A DNA stretch of 64,000 bases from contig NZ_CP092417.1 of assembly GCF_023716865.1 (NCBI RefSeq), positions 1,528,001 to 1,592,000 on the forward strand, read 5' to 3'. The notes below the pieces were generated by a model. That model saw only the letters and a program-made list of their open reading frames with translations. It was not told the origin of the DNA and made no database searches. Both the position numbers and the translations under genes were made by a program. Every line of letters starts with the position of its first letter. Position 1 is the first letter of the stretch. Of this stretch, positions 10,192 through 21,334 are shown piece after piece. This DNA comes from Endozoicomonas sp. SCSIO W0465. GTDB taxonomy: Bacteria > Pseudomonadota > Gammaproteobacteria > Pseudomonadales > Endozoicomonadaceae.

Positions 10192-12522
10192 TCAAGCGGG
10201 GCTCAGGATATTTAACATTTCCAACGCCCGTTTCTCTGTTTTCCTCCAGGGTTCTGTTTTCTCTTTTAATAACCTTGAAGGGTCTAAACAGGCTGCTTGC
10301 TGAAAAAGCGATTGCCATTCGCTTTCGGCCTTTTTCTGCATTCTCAGGATGTGCGCTTTTTGCGATAACAATTGTGCCCGCTTTTCACTGTAGGAAGAGC
10401 GTTGAATCGCCTCATCCACATAATTGAAGGCTTGGTCCAGTAAAATAGGCTCTGCCGAACCGTTTTTGTCGACACGCTCACAATAAATCATGAATCGATG
10501 GATTGACTGGGCAAGTGCCTTATCGACACCGTTGGTGATAGCACCAATATACTTGTCAAATTCATGGGTCCCACAATGTAAAATGGCTAATGTCAGCCGG
10601 TAACGGTCTTTTTGAACCTCGACCAACGTATGATCGGAAAGGCATCGTTGGAGCAGACGTTGGGCTTGATCGACCTTACCCATTATCTTCCAGAGACGGG
10701 CCAGGGTAAGATTCGTTTCATGGTTGTTGCAGACCCGGCTTTCTTCCGGGTTGTCTGCCTTAGTCGATTCCAGCCTGAAGGTGGCGATCAGCAGGCGTTC
10801 GGCTTGATCGAACTTACCCATCAACTCCCAGAGACGGGCCAGCCCCAGATTCGTTTCATGATTCTTGCAGGCTCTGCCGGCTTCCAGGTCACCGGCCTTG
10901 GCCGATTCCTGCCGGAACGTGGCAATCAGCAGGCGTTCGGCTTGATCAAGCTTATCCATCATTTCCCAGAGACGGGCCAGCGTGAGATTTGTATCGTGGT
11001 ACTTGCAGGCCCTGTCGGCTTCCAGATCGCCTGCGTGCGCCGATTCCTGTCTGAACATGGCAATCAGCAGGCGTTCGGCTTTATCGTGTTTACCCATCAT
11101 CTGCCAGAGGCGAGCCAGCGCGAGATTCGTCTCATGGTGCTTGCAGGCTCTGCCGGCTTCCAGGTCCCCCGCCTTAACCGATTCCTGCCTGAACGTAGCG
11201 ACCAGCAGACGTTCGGCCTGATCAAGCTTAGCCATCGTCTGCCAGAGACGGGCCAGCCCCAGATTCGTTTCATGATTCTTGCAGGCTCTGTCGGCTTCCA
11301 GGTCACCGGCCTTGGCCGATTCCTGCCGGAACGTGGCAATCAGCAGGCATTCGGCTTGATCAAGCTTACCCATCTTCTGCCAGAGACGAGCCAGCACCAG
11401 ATTCGTTTCATGACTCTTGCAGGCTCTGCCGGCTTCCAGGTCGCCTGCCTTGGCCGATTCCTGCCGGAACGTGGCAATCAGCAGGCGTTCGGCTTTATCA
11501 AGCTTATCCATCATTTCCCAGTGACGGGCCAGCGCGAGATTCGTCTCATGGTGCTTGCAGGCTCTGCCGGCTTCCAGGTCCCTCGCCTTAACCGATTCCT
11601 GCCTGAACGTGGCACAGCAGGCATTCGGCTTTATCGTGCTTACCCATCATCTTCCCAGTGACGAGCCAGCGTGAGTTTCGTCTCATGGTGCTTACCAACC
11701 TGCTGTCCAGGTCCCCACCTTAACCGATTCCTGCCTGAGCGTAGCAATCAGCAGGCGTTCGGCTTTATCGGGTTTACCCATGATCTCCCAGAGTCGGGCC
11801 AGCCCCAGATTCGTCTCATAATGCTTGCAGGCCCTGCCTGCTTCCAGATCATCCGCCTTAACCGATTCCTGTCTGAATGTAGCGATCAGCAGGTGTTCGG
11901 ATTGATCAAGCTTACCCATCACCTGCCAGAGACGAGCCAGCGTGATATTGGCATCATGATACTTGCAAGCCCTGCCTTTTTCCGGATCGCCTGCTTCCTT
12001 CTTAACAATCTGCATGAGCAGATCTTCTGCCTCTTGATAGCGTTGCAGTGCTTCCAGAATCCTGGACTTTGTCATCAAAGTATTGGTTTGGATAGGAGCT
12101 GATAATTGATTTAATAAATCCAGTGCTTCTGCAGCTTTTCCGGGCTGGTGATAAAGTGCCCGGGCAAGACCATTGACTTTACTTTCATTCTGTATTTGAG
12201 TCGCCGGTTTGATCGCCTTAAACACCTTAACGGCTGAGTCCCACTGCCTTTTCCTGAGTAATCCGAAACCCTGAGAAAGAAGCGCCTCTGTATTATTTTC
12301 TGTCGTTTTTACCGCTCTTGTTACGGCCGATTGATAAGAACCCCGGGCAGGATTTTGTCTTAACCCACGGGTGCCGACAGAGGTCACCGGCCTCACTGCT
12401 GCGCCCGGAGAGCCTGACACCACTGCAGCCCAGCTAGTGCCTCCTCTTCCGCCAACGGGAGGTGATCTGTAAATTGGTCTGGATGGTTCTTTAGAGATGG
12501 TAGAATGAGCCGTGGTGTTCAT
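10192..12522 (-). pseudogene. Giant TPR-like repeat protein, paralog 5 (frame-disrupted)
   Basis: The N-terminal part (12522 down to about 11700) and the C-terminal part (about 11514 down to 10192) are each intact, but one repeat region between about 11580 and 11720 carries several indels. There is a 2-bp loss in the sequence encoding LLIAT, a 1-bp gain near WEMMGK, and a deletion near the GKHHET segment. The two halves are therefore in different frames. The C-terminal 440 residues are nearly identical to paralog 6, so this copy is a recent duplicate that has since decayed, or it carries sequencing errors in a hard repeat. An IGR repeat (12559-12724) separates it from paralog 6. Confidence 0.8.
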
Positions 12523-12558
12523 GTCATGAATGACAATCCTTAGCCAGTTTGGTTCCAT

Positions 12559-12724
12559 TAATCAGATGATGGAGATGATGGAATAGCAGTCATACCGTGC
12601 TCATTGCCATCTCACCATGGATTAACAATGATGGCTTATTCTGTGCTACCACTGCGGATCAGTGTTCAGGCACTTTTTTTGCCAGCCTGCAATACATTTG
12701 AGTACTGGACGACTTTTCAAATCG
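12559..12724. repeat. Repeated intergenic segment, copy 1
   Basis: About 165 bp containing GCCATCTCACCATGGATTAA and TTTGAGTACTGGACGACTTT recurs at 15515-15677 and, split by an IS4-family element, at 21279-21334 plus 22767-22876. Each array duplication therefore included gene plus spacer. For the - strand gene ending at 12725 it supplies the downstream GACGA...TCGTC hairpin, a possible weak terminator. For the next gene it should hold the promoter, which I cannot pinpoint. Confidence 0.7.
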
Positions 12725-15478
12725 TCAGGCGGGGCTCAGGATATTTAACATTTCCAACGCCCGTTTCTCTGTTTTCCTCCAGGGTTCTGTTTTCTCTTTT
12801 AATAACCTTGAAGGGTCTAAACAGGCTGCTTGCTGAAAAAGCGATTGCCATTCGCTTTCAGCCTTTTTCTGCATTCTCAGGATGTGCGCTTTTTGCGACA
12901 ACAATTGTGCCCGCTTTTCACTGTAGGAAGAGCGTTGAATCGCCTCCTCCACATAATTGAAGGCTTGGTCCAGTAAAATAGGCTCTGCCGAACCGTTTTT
13001 GTCGACACGCTCACAGTAAATCATGAATCGATGGATTGACTGGGCAAGTGCCTTATCGACACCGTTGGTGATAGCACCAATATACCTGTCAAATTCATGG
13101 GTCCCACAATGTAAAATGGCTAATGTCAGCCGGTAACGGTCTTTTTGAACCTCGACCAACGTATGATCGGACAGGCATTGTTGGAGCAGACGTTGGGCTT
13201 GATCGACCTTACCCATTATCTTCCAGAGACGGGCCAGGGTATGATTCGTTTCATGGTTGTTGCAGGCCTGGCTTTCTTCCGGGTTGTCTGCCTTAGTCGA
13301 TTCCAGCCTGAACGTGCTGATCAGCAGTTGTTCGGCTTTATTGAGTTTACCCGCTATTTCCCACTGAAGGGCCAGCCCCAGATTCGTCTCATGGTTCATG
13401 CAGGCCCTGCCTTCTTCCAGATCTCCCGCCTTAACCGATTCCTGCCTGAAGGTGGCGATCAGCAGGCGCTCGGCTTTATCGTGCTTACCCACTAACTGCC
13501 AGTGGCGGGCCAGCCCCAGATTGGTCTCATGGTGCTGGCAGGCCTTGCCTTCTTCCAGATCACCCGGCCTGGCCGATTCCTGCCTGAAGGTAGTGACCAG
13601 CAGGTGTTCGGCTTGATCAAACTTACCTATTACCTGCCAGAGACGGGCCAGGGTAATATTCGTTTCATGGTTCTTGCAGACCCTGCCTGCTTTCGGGTCG
13701 CCCGTCTGCGCCGATTCCTGCCTGAAGGTGGCGATCAGCAGGCGTTCGGCTTGATCGAACTTACCCATCAACTCCCAGAGACGGGCCAGCCCCAGATTCG
13801 TTTCATGATTCTTGCAGGCTCTGCCGGCTTCCAGGTCACCGGCCTTGGCCGATTCCTGCCGGAACGTGGCAATCAGCAGGCGTTCGGCTTGATCAAGCTT
13901 ATCCATCATTTCCCAGTGACGGGCCAGCGTGAGATTTGTATCGTGGTACTTGCAGGCCCTGTCGGCTTCCAGATCGCCTGCCTGCGCCGATTCCTGTCTG
14001 AACATGGCAATCAGCAGGCGTTCGGCTTTATCGTGTTTACCCATCATCTGCCAGAGGCGAGCCAGCGCGAGATTCGTCTCATGGTGCTTGCAGGCTCTGC
14101 CGGCTTCCAGGTCCCCCGCCTTAACCGATTCCTGCCTGAACGTAGCGACCAGCAGACGTTCGGCTCGATCAAGCTTAGCCATCGTCTGCCAGAGACGGGC
14201 CAGCCCCAGATTCGTTTCATGATTCTTGCAGGCTCTGTCGGCTTCCAGGTCACCGGCCTTGGCCGATTCCTGCCGGAACGTGGCAATCAGTAGGCATTCG
14301 GCTTTGTCGTGCTTACCCATCATCTCCCAGAGTCGAACCAGCGTGAGATTTGTATCGTGGTACTTGCAGGCCCTGCCGGCTTCCAGATCGCCTGCCTGCG
14401 GCGATTCTTGTCTGAACATGGCAATCAGCAGGCGTTCTGCGTTATCGTGCTTACCCATGATCTGCCAGAGACGGGCCAGCATAAGATTCGTCTCATGGTG
14501 CTTGCAGGCTCTGCCGGCTTCCAGGTCCCCCGCCTTAACCGATTCCTGCCTGAACATAGCGACCAGCAGGCATTCGGCTTTGTCGTGCTTACCCATCATC
14601 TCCCAGAGTCGAGCCAGCGTGAGTTTCGTCTCATGGTGCTTACCAACCCTATCTGTTTCCGGGGCCCCCACCTTTGCCGATTCCTGCCTGAGCGTAGCAA
14701 TCAGCAGGCGTTCGGCTTTATCGGGTTTATCCATGATCTCCCAGAGTCGGGCCAGCCCCAGATTCGTTTCATGATGCTTGCAGGCCCTGCCTGCTTCCAG
14801 ATCATCCGCCTTAACCGATTCCTGTCTGAAAGTAGCGATCAGCAGGCGTTCGGCTTGATCAAGCTTACCCATCCCCTGCCAGAGACGGGCCAGCATGATA
14901 TTGGTGTCATGGTACTGGCAAGCCCTGCCTTTTTCCGGATCGCCTGCTTCCTTCTTAACAATCTGCATAAGCAGATCTTCTGCCTCTTGATAACGTTTCA
15001 GTGCTTCCAGAATCCTGGACTTTGTCATCAAAGTATTGGTTTGGATAGGAGTTGATAATTGATTTAATAAATCCAGTGCTTCTGCAGCTTTTCCGTGCTG
15101 GTGATAAAGTGCCCGGGCAAGACCATTGACTTTACTTTCATTCTGTATTTGAGTCGCCGGTTTGATCGCCTTAAACACCTTAACGGCTGAGTCCCACTGC
15201 CTTTTTCTGAGTAATTCGAACCCCTGAGAAAGAAGCGCCTCTGTATTATTTTCTGTCGTTTTTACCGCTCTTGTTACGGCCGATTGATAAGAACCCCGGG
15301 CAGGATTTTGTCTTAACCCACGGGTGCCGGCAGAGGTCGCCGGCCTCACTGCTGTGCCCGGAGAGCCTGACACCACTGCAGCCCAGCTAGCGCTTCCTCT
15401 TCCGCCAACGGGAGGTGGTGATCTGTAAATTGGTCTGGATGGTTCTTTAGAGATGGTAGAATGAGCCGTGGTGTTCAT
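12725..15478 (-). CDS. Giant TPR-like repeat protein, paralog 6 (12 units, 917 aa)
   Basis: An intact member: N-terminal low-complexity region (MNTTAHSTISKEPSRPIYRS), TPR domain, 12 units and C-terminal domain ending LNILSPA. The repeat spacer TTACC recurs from 13209 to 14865, exactly 12 x 138 bp. The last unit uses FRLES with STKADNPEES, a variant shared with paralogs 5, 7 and 12, so the terminal unit has its own lineage. An in-frame upstream ATG (15514, MEPNWLRVV) exists in this copy, but the same leader is out of frame or stopped in others, so MNTT is preferred. Function unknown. Confidence 0.88.
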   Translation of the reverse strand: MNTTAHSTISKEPSRPIYRSPPPVGGRGSASWAAVVSGSPGTAVRPATSAGTRGLRQNPARGSYQSAVTRAVKTTENNTEALLSQGFELLRKRQWDSAVKVFKAIKPATQIQNESKVNGLARALYHQHGKAAEALDLLNQLSTPIQTNTLMTKSRILEALKRYQEAEDLLMQIVKKEAGDPEKGRACQYHDTNIMLARLWQGMGKLDQAERLLIATFRQESVKADDLEAGRACKHHETNLGLARLWEIMDKPDKAERLLIATLRQESAKVGAPETDRVGKHHETKLTLARLWEMMGKHDKAECLLVAMFRQESVKAGDLEAGRACKHHETNLMLARLWQIMGKHDNAERLLIAMFRQESPQAGDLEAGRACKYHDTNLTLVRLWEMMGKHDKAECLLIATFRQESAKAGDLEADRACKNHETNLGLARLWQTMAKLDRAERLLVATFRQESVKAGDLEAGRACKHHETNLALARLWQMMGKHDKAERLLIAMFRQESAQAGDLEADRACKYHDTNLTLARHWEMMDKLDQAERLLIATFRQESAKAGDLEAGRACKNHETNLGLARLWELMGKFDQAERLLIATFRQESAQTGDPKAGRVCKNHETNITLARLWQVIGKFDQAEHLLVTTFRQESARPGDLEEGKACQHHETNLGLARHWQLVGKHDKAERLLIATFRQESVKAGDLEEGRACMNHETNLGLALQWEIAGKLNKAEQLLISTFRLESTKADNPEESQACNNHETNHTLARLWKIMGKVDQAQRLLQQCLSDHTLVEVQKDRYRLTLAILHCGTHEFDRYIGAITNGVDKALAQSIHRFMIYCERVDKNGSAEPILLDQAFNYVEEAIQRSSYSEKRAQLLSQKAHILRMQKKAESEWQSLFQQAACLDPSRLLKEKTEPWRKTEKRALEMLNILSPA

Positions 15479-15514
15479 GTCATGAATGACAACCCTTAGC
15501 CAGTTTGGTTCCAT

Positions 15515-15677
15515 TAATCAGATGATGGAGATGATGGAATAGCAGTCATACCGTGCTCATTGCCATCTCACCATGGATTAACAATGATGGTTTATTCTGT
15601 GCTATCACTGCGGATCAGCGTCCAGGCACTTTTTTACAGGCCTGCAATAAATTTGAGTACTGGACGACTTCAAATCG
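15515..15677. repeat. Repeated intergenic segment, copy 2
   Basis: Near-identical to 12559-12724: same CACCATGGATTAACAATGATGG and GAGTACTGGACGACTT...AAATCGTC blocks. No gene. Confidence 0.7.
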
Positions 15678-18563
15678 TCAAGCGGGGCTCAGGATGTTTA
15701 ACTTTTCCAACGCCCGCTGCTCGGTTTTCCGCCAGGGCTCTGTTCTTTCTTTTAAAACTCTTGAATGGTCTAAACAGGCTGCTTGCTGAAAAAGCGATTG
15801 CCATTCGCTTTCAGCCTTTTTCTGCATTCTCATGATGTGCGCTTTCTGCGACAGCAATTGTGCCCGTTTTTCACTGCAGGAAGAAAGCTGCATAGCTTCC
15901 TCCACATAATTGAAAGCTTGATCCAGGAATACAGGCTCTTCCAAACCGTTGTCAGCAACACGTGCACAATAAATCCTGAATCGATGGATTGACTGGGCCA
16001 GTGCCTTATCGACACAGTTGGTCATGTCTCCAATATACCTGTCAAATTCATTGGTCCCGGAATGTATAATGCACAATGTCAGCCTGTAACGGTCTTTTTG
16101 AACCTCGCCCAACGTATTATCGGACAGGCATTGCTGGAGCAAACGTTGGGCGTTATCGACCTTACCTATCATCTTCCAGAGACGGGCCAGCGTGAGATTC
16201 GTCTCATGGTGCTTGCAGGTCTGGCCTGCTTCCGGGTCGACCGCTTTCGACGATTCCAGCCTTAACGTACTGATCAGCAGTTGTTCGGCTTTATCGAGTT
16301 TACCCACCATTTCCCAGTGAAGGGCCAGCCCCAGATTCGTCTCATGGTTCTGACAGGCCCTGCCGGCTTCCAGGTCACCCGGCTGTACTGATTCTTGCCT
16401 GAACATGGCACTCAGCAGACATTCTGCTTTATCGTGCTTACCCATTATCTGCCAGTGACGGGCCAGCATAAGATTCGTTTCATGGTGCTTGCAGGCCCTG
16501 CCTGCTTCCAGGTCGCCCTCCAGGGCCGATTCCTGTCTGAACTTAGCGATCAGCAGGCATTCAGCTTTATTGAGTTTGCCCATCATTTGCCAGAGACGGG
16601 CCAGGGTGAGATTCGTCTCTGCGCTTTTGCTGGCCCCACTTTCTTCCGGGTTTCCTGCCGTCACCGATTCCTGCCTGAGCGTAGCGATCAGCAGGCTTTC
16701 GGCTTTATCGAGTTTACCCATCATCTCCCAGAGACGGGCCAGCGTGAGATTCGTCTCATGGTGCTTGCAGGCCCTGCCGTTTTCCAGGTCGCCCGGGTTT
16801 GCCGATTCCTGCCTGAACGTGGCGATCAGCAGGCGCTCGGAGATATCGAGCCTACCCATTATCTGCCAGTGACGGGCCAGGGTAATATTTGTATCATGAT
16901 TCTTGCAGGCTGTGCCGGCTTCCAGATCGCCCGCCATCGCCGATTCCTGCCTGAATGTGGCAATCAGCAAACGTTCGGCTTTATCAAGTTTACCCATTAT
17001 CTGCCAGTGACGGGCCAGCCCAAGATTCGTTTCATGATGCTTGCAGGCTCTGCCGGCTTCCAGGTCGGCAGCCTTCGCAGATTCCTGCCTGAACATGGCA
17101 ATCAGCAGGCGTTCGGCTTTATCGAGCTTATCCATCATTTGCCAGTGACGGGCCAGCGAAAGATTCGTTTCATGGTTCTTGCAGGCCCTTCCTGCTTCCA
17201 GATCGTCCGGCTTCGCCGATTCCTGCCTGAAGGTGGCGATCAGCAAACATTCGGCCTTATTGAGCTTACCCGTCATCTGCCAGAGACGGGCCAGCGTGAT
17301 ATTCGTCTCATGGTTCTTACAAGCCCTGCCTGTTTCCAGGTCGCCCGCACTCACCGACTCCTGCCTGAACGTAGCAGTCAGCAAGCGTTCGGTGTTATCG
17401 AGCTTACCCATCATCTCCCAGAGCCTGGCCAGCCCAAGATTCGTCTCATGGTGCTTGCAGGCCTTGCCTGCTTCCAGATCATCCGTCTTAACCGATTCCT
17501 GTCTGAATGTAGCAATCAGCAGACGTTCGGCTTTATCAGGCTTGCCCATCACTCGCCAGAGACGAGCCAGCGTGAGATTGGTCTCATGGTGCTTGCAGGC
17601 CCTGCCGTTTTCCAGGTCGCCCGGGTTTGCCGATTCCTGCCTGAACATGGCGATCAGCAGACCTTCGGCTTGATCAAGCTTACCCACCATTACCCACTGA
17701 AGGGCCAGCCCCAGATTCGTGTCATGGTACCTGCAGGCCCTGCCTGCTTCCAGGTCACCTGCCTGCGCAGATTCTTGCCTGAACGTGGCAATCATCAGGC
17801 GTTCGGCGATATCGTGCTTACCCATGATTTGCCAGTGACGGGCTAGCGTGAGATTCGTATCATGATGCTTGCAGGCAATGCCTGCTTTGGGGTCACCCGC
17901 CTTCGCCGATTCTTGCCGGAACGTCGCAATCAGCAGGCGTTCAGCTTTATCGTGCTTACCCATGATCTGCCAGAGACGGGCCAGCGTAAGATTCGTCCCA
18001 TGGTGCTTGCAGGCCCTGCCTTTTTCCGGGTCGCCCGCTTCCTTCTTAACTATCTGCTTCAGCAGATCTTCTGCCTCTTGATAACGTTCCAGTGTTTCCA
18101 AAATTCTGGATTTTGACAGCAAGGTGTCGGTCTGGACAGAAGCCGGTAATTGATTTAATACCTCCAGTGCCTCTGCAGCCTTCCCGGGCTGGTGATACAA
18201 TGCCCGGGCAAGGCCATTGACTTTACGTTCATTCTGTTTTGGAGTCTCTGGTTTGATCGCCTGAAACACGTTAACAGCCGAGTTCCATTGCCTTTTCCTG
18301 AGTAATTCAAACCCCTGAGAAAGAAGCTCCTCGGTATTTCCTGTCGTTGTTACCGTTCTTGTTACGGCAGACTGATAAGAATCCCGGGCAGGATTTTGTC
18401 TTAACCCCGGGGTGCCTGCAGAGGCTGCCGGCTTCACTGTCGCTCCCGGAGAGCCTGATACAATTGCAGCCCAGCTAGCGACTCCGCTTCCGCTAATGGG
18501 AGGTGAGCTATAGATTGGCCCGCAGGAGACTTTACCGATGGTAGAGTAGTCAGTTGTGTTCAT
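15678..18563 (-). CDS. Giant TPR-like repeat protein, paralog 7 (13 units, 961 aa)
   Basis: An intact member with 13 units. Its start fixes the start for the family: the codons before ATG (MNTTDYSTIGK) read TTG TAA TGT CAA GAC, so an in-frame stop lies four codons upstream. One unit departs from the RACK motif (ESGASKSAETN), losing the conserved Cys. The C-terminal domain ends LNILSPA. The spacer to the upstream paralog 8 is only 57 bp and holds 1.7 copies of the CAAACTT heptamer that is expanded at 28474. Confidence 0.9.
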   Translation of the reverse strand: MNTTDYSTIGKVSCGPIYSSPPISGSGVASWAAIVSGSPGATVKPAASAGTPGLRQNPARDSYQSAVTRTVTTTGNTEELLSQGFELLRKRQWNSAVNVFQAIKPETPKQNERKVNGLARALYHQPGKAAEALEVLNQLPASVQTDTLLSKSRILETLERYQEAEDLLKQIVKKEAGDPEKGRACKHHGTNLTLARLWQIMGKHDKAERLLIATFRQESAKAGDPKAGIACKHHDTNLTLARHWQIMGKHDIAERLMIATFRQESAQAGDLEAGRACRYHDTNLGLALQWVMVGKLDQAEGLLIAMFRQESANPGDLENGRACKHHETNLTLARLWRVMGKPDKAERLLIATFRQESVKTDDLEAGKACKHHETNLGLARLWEMMGKLDNTERLLTATFRQESVSAGDLETGRACKNHETNITLARLWQMTGKLNKAECLLIATFRQESAKPDDLEAGRACKNHETNLSLARHWQMMDKLDKAERLLIAMFRQESAKAADLEAGRACKHHETNLGLARHWQIMGKLDKAERLLIATFRQESAMAGDLEAGTACKNHDTNITLARHWQIMGRLDISERLLIATFRQESANPGDLENGRACKHHETNLTLARLWEMMGKLDKAESLLIATLRQESVTAGNPEESGASKSAETNLTLARLWQMMGKLNKAECLLIAKFRQESALEGDLEAGRACKHHETNLMLARHWQIMGKHDKAECLLSAMFRQESVQPGDLEAGRACQNHETNLGLALHWEMVGKLDKAEQLLISTLRLESSKAVDPEAGQTCKHHETNLTLARLWKMIGKVDNAQRLLQQCLSDNTLGEVQKDRYRLTLCIIHSGTNEFDRYIGDMTNCVDKALAQSIHRFRIYCARVADNGLEEPVFLDQAFNYVEEAMQLSSCSEKRAQLLSQKAHIMRMQKKAESEWQSLFQQAACLDHSRVLKERTEPWRKTEQRALEKLNILSPA

Positions 18564-18620
18564 GTCTTGACATTACAACCCCTAACGAGTTTGGTTCCAT
18601 CTTCAATCAAACTTCAAACG

Positions 18621-21242
18621 TTATGCGGAACTCAGGATATTTAACATTTCCAACGCCCGCTGCTCGGTTTTCCTCCAGGGTTCTGTTTTCTCTTTTAATA
18701 ACCTTGAAGGGTCTAAACAGACTGCTTGCTGAAAAAGCGATTGCCATTCGCTTTCGGTCTTTTTCTGTATTCTCAGGATGTGCGCTTTTTGCGACAACAA
18801 TTGTGCCCGCTTTTCACTGGAGGAAGGAAGTTGCATAGCCTCTTCCACATAATTGAAGGCCTGATCCAGAAATACAGGCTCTTGCGAACCGTTTTCGACA
18901 ACACGTTGGCAAAAAATTCTGAAACGATGGATGGACTGGGCAAGTGCCTTATCGACACCGTTGGTGATAGCGCCAATACAGGTATCAAATTCATCGGTCC
19001 CGGAATGCAGAATGCTTAATGCCAGCCGGTAACGGTCTTTTTGCACATCGACCAACGTCTTATCGGACAGGCATTGTTGCAGCATACGTTGGGCGTTATC
19101 GACCTTGCCCATCAGCTGCCAGAGACGGGCCAGCGTGAGATTCGTCTCATGGTTTTTGCAGGCCCTGCCAGCTTCCAGGTCGCCTGCATTCGGTGATTCC
19201 TGCCGGAACGTGGCGATCAGCAGATGTTCGGCTTGATCAAGCTTACCCATCATCTCCCAGAGACGGGCCAGCCCCAGATTGGTCTCATGGAGCTTGCAGG
19301 CCCTGCCTGCTTCCAGGTCGCCCGGGTTCACCGATTCCTGCCTGAATGTGGCAATCAGCAAACGTTCGGCTTTATCAAGTTTACCCATCCCTTGCCAGAG
19401 AAGGGCCAGCGCGAGATTCGTTGCATGGTTCTTGCAGGGGCTGCCTGCTTCCGGGTCACCCGCTCTGGCCGATTCCTGCCTGAACATGGCAATCAGCAGG
19501 CGTTCGGCTTTATTGAACTTACCCATCCCCTGCCAGAGACGGGCCAGTGCGAGATTCGTTTCATGGTTCTTGCAGGGGCTGCCTGCTTCCGGGTCACCCG
19601 CCTTGGCCGATTCCTGCCTGAACATGGCAATCAGTAGGCATTCGGCTTGATCAAGCTTACCCGTCATCTGCCAGAAACGGGCCAACGTGAGATTCGTCTC
19701 ATGGTGCTTGCTGGCCATGCCTGCTTCCAGATCACCCGGCTGCACCGATTCCTGCCTGAACGTGGCGATCAGCAGGCGTTCGGCATGATCGAGCTTACCC
19801 GTCATCTGCCAGAGACGGGCCAGCGCAAGATTCGTCTCATTATTCTTGCAGGACTGACCTGCTTCCAGGTCGTCCGCCCTGGACGATTCCTGCCTGAACA
19901 TGGCAATCAGCAGACGTTCGGCTTTATCGAACTTACCCATCATCTGCCAGAGACGAACCAGCGTGAGATTCGTCTCATGGTTCTTGCAGGCCCTGCCTTC
20001 ATCCAGGTCACCCGGCTTTGCCGATTCCTGCCTGAACGTAGCGATCAGAAGGCGTTCGGCTATATCGAGCTTACCCATTATCTGCCAGTGACGGGCCAGG
20101 GTAAGATTCGTTTCATGGTTCTTGCAAGCCCCGCCTGCTAACGGGTCGCCCGTTTTGGCCGATTCCTGCCTGAACATGGCGATCAGCAGGCGTTCAGCTT
20201 TATCGAGCTTGCCCATCATCTGCCAGAGAAGGGCCAGCCCCATATTCGTTTCATGGTGCTTGCAGGCCCTGCCTGCATCCAGATCACCCGGCTGCACCGA
20301 TTCCTGCCTGAACGTGGCGATCAGCAGGCGTTCGGCTTTATCGAGCTTACCCATCATCTGCCAGAGACGAGCCAGCGTGAGTTTCGTCTCATGTTGCTTG
20401 CCAGCCCTGCCTGTTTCCGGGTCGCCTACCTTTGCCGATTCCTGCCTGAGCATAGCAATCAGCAGGTGTTCGGCTTTATTGGGTTTACCCATGATTTCCC
20501 AGAGTCGGGCCAGCGCAAGATTCGTCCCATGATGCTTGCAGGCCCTGCCTGCTTCCAGATCATCCGCCTTAACCGATTCCTGTCTGAATGTAGCGATCAG
20601 CAGGCGTTCGGCTTTATCGAGCTTACCCATCACCTGCCAGAGACGAGCCAGCGTGATATTGGCATCACGATACTTGCAAGCCCTGCCTTTTTCCGGATCG
20701 CCTGCTTCCTTCTTAACAATCTGCGTTAGCAGATCTTCTGCCTCTTGATAACGTTGCAGTGCTTGCAGAATCCTGGACTTTGTCATCAAAGTATTGGTTT
20801 TGATAGGAGCTGATAATTGATTTAATAAATCCAGTCCTTCTGCAGCCTTTCCGGGCTGGTGATAAAGTGCCCGGGCAAGACCATTGACTTTACGTTCATT
20901 CTGTATTTGATTCGTCGGTTTGATCGCCTTAAACACCTTAACGGCTGAGTCCCACTGCCTTTTCCTGAGTAATTCGAACCCCTGAGAAAGAAGCTCCTCT
21001 GTATTACTTTCTGTCGTTTTTACCGCTCTTGTTACGGCTAATCGATGAGAGCCCTCGACAGGATGTTGCCTTAACCCACCGGTGCCGACCGGGGTTACTG
21101 GCCTCACTGTCATTCCCGGCCAGCCTGACGCAAGACCGGGCCCACCAGCTCTTCCCCTGCCTCTGCCTCTGCCTCTGACAGGAGAGCCAGAGAGTGGCCC
21201 CGAAGAGTCTTTACAGATGGTAGAATGAGAAGTTGTGTTCAT
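18621..21242 (-). CDS. Giant TPR-like repeat protein, paralog 8 (11 units, 873 aa)
   Basis: An intact member with 11 units. Its N-terminus differs from paralogs 2-7 and resembles paralog 10: an Arg-Gly stretch (RGRGRGRAGG) encoded by a hexanucleotide tract replaces the usual sequence. A variant unit motif SPCKNH appears twice (AGSPCKNHETN, AGSPCKNHATN) and recurs in paralog 10, suggesting exchange between them. Upstream lies an intergenic repeat broken by an IS4-family element. An in-frame upstream ATG at 21278 is the alternative start. Confidence 0.88.
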   Translation of the reverse strand: MNTTSHSTICKDSSGPLSGSPVRGRGRGRGRAGGPGLASGWPGMTVRPVTPVGTGGLRQHPVEGSHRLAVTRAVKTTESNTEELLSQGFELLRKRQWDSAVKVFKAIKPTNQIQNERKVNGLARALYHQPGKAAEGLDLLNQLSAPIKTNTLMTKSRILQALQRYQEAEDLLTQIVKKEAGDPEKGRACKYRDANITLARLWQVMGKLDKAERLLIATFRQESVKADDLEAGRACKHHGTNLALARLWEIMGKPNKAEHLLIAMLRQESAKVGDPETGRAGKQHETKLTLARLWQMMGKLDKAERLLIATFRQESVQPGDLDAGRACKHHETNMGLALLWQMMGKLDKAERLLIAMFRQESAKTGDPLAGGACKNHETNLTLARHWQIMGKLDIAERLLIATFRQESAKPGDLDEGRACKNHETNLTLVRLWQMMGKFDKAERLLIAMFRQESSRADDLEAGQSCKNNETNLALARLWQMTGKLDHAERLLIATFRQESVQPGDLEAGMASKHHETNLTLARFWQMTGKLDQAECLLIAMFRQESAKAGDPEAGSPCKNHETNLALARLWQGMGKFNKAERLLIAMFRQESARAGDPEAGSPCKNHATNLALALLWQGMGKLDKAERLLIATFRQESVNPGDLEAGRACKLHETNLGLARLWEMMGKLDQAEHLLIATFRQESPNAGDLEAGRACKNHETNLTLARLWQLMGKVDNAQRMLQQCLSDKTLVDVQKDRYRLALSILHSGTDEFDTCIGAITNGVDKALAQSIHRFRIFCQRVVENGSQEPVFLDQAFNYVEEAMQLPSSSEKRAQLLSQKAHILRIQKKTESEWQSLFQQAVCLDPSRLLKEKTEPWRKTEQRALEMLNILSSA
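21154..21177 (-). repeat. Hexanucleotide tract coding Arg-Gly repeats (4 units)
   Basis: Read on the + strand it is CCCCTG then three CCTCTG. It encodes alternating Arg and Gly in the N-terminus of paralog 8. The matching tract in paralog 10 has five units. Confidence 0.8.
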
Positions 21243-21334
21243 GTCATGAATGACATCCCTTAGCCAGTTTGGTTCCATTAATCAGATGATGGAATAGCCG
21301 TCATACCGTGCTCATTGCCATCTCACCATGGATT

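Noticed and set aside
10192..12522. Two separate genes instead of one broken paralog 5
   Set aside because: The two frames together match one full-length paralog 6, and the break coincides with several small indels in one repeat region.
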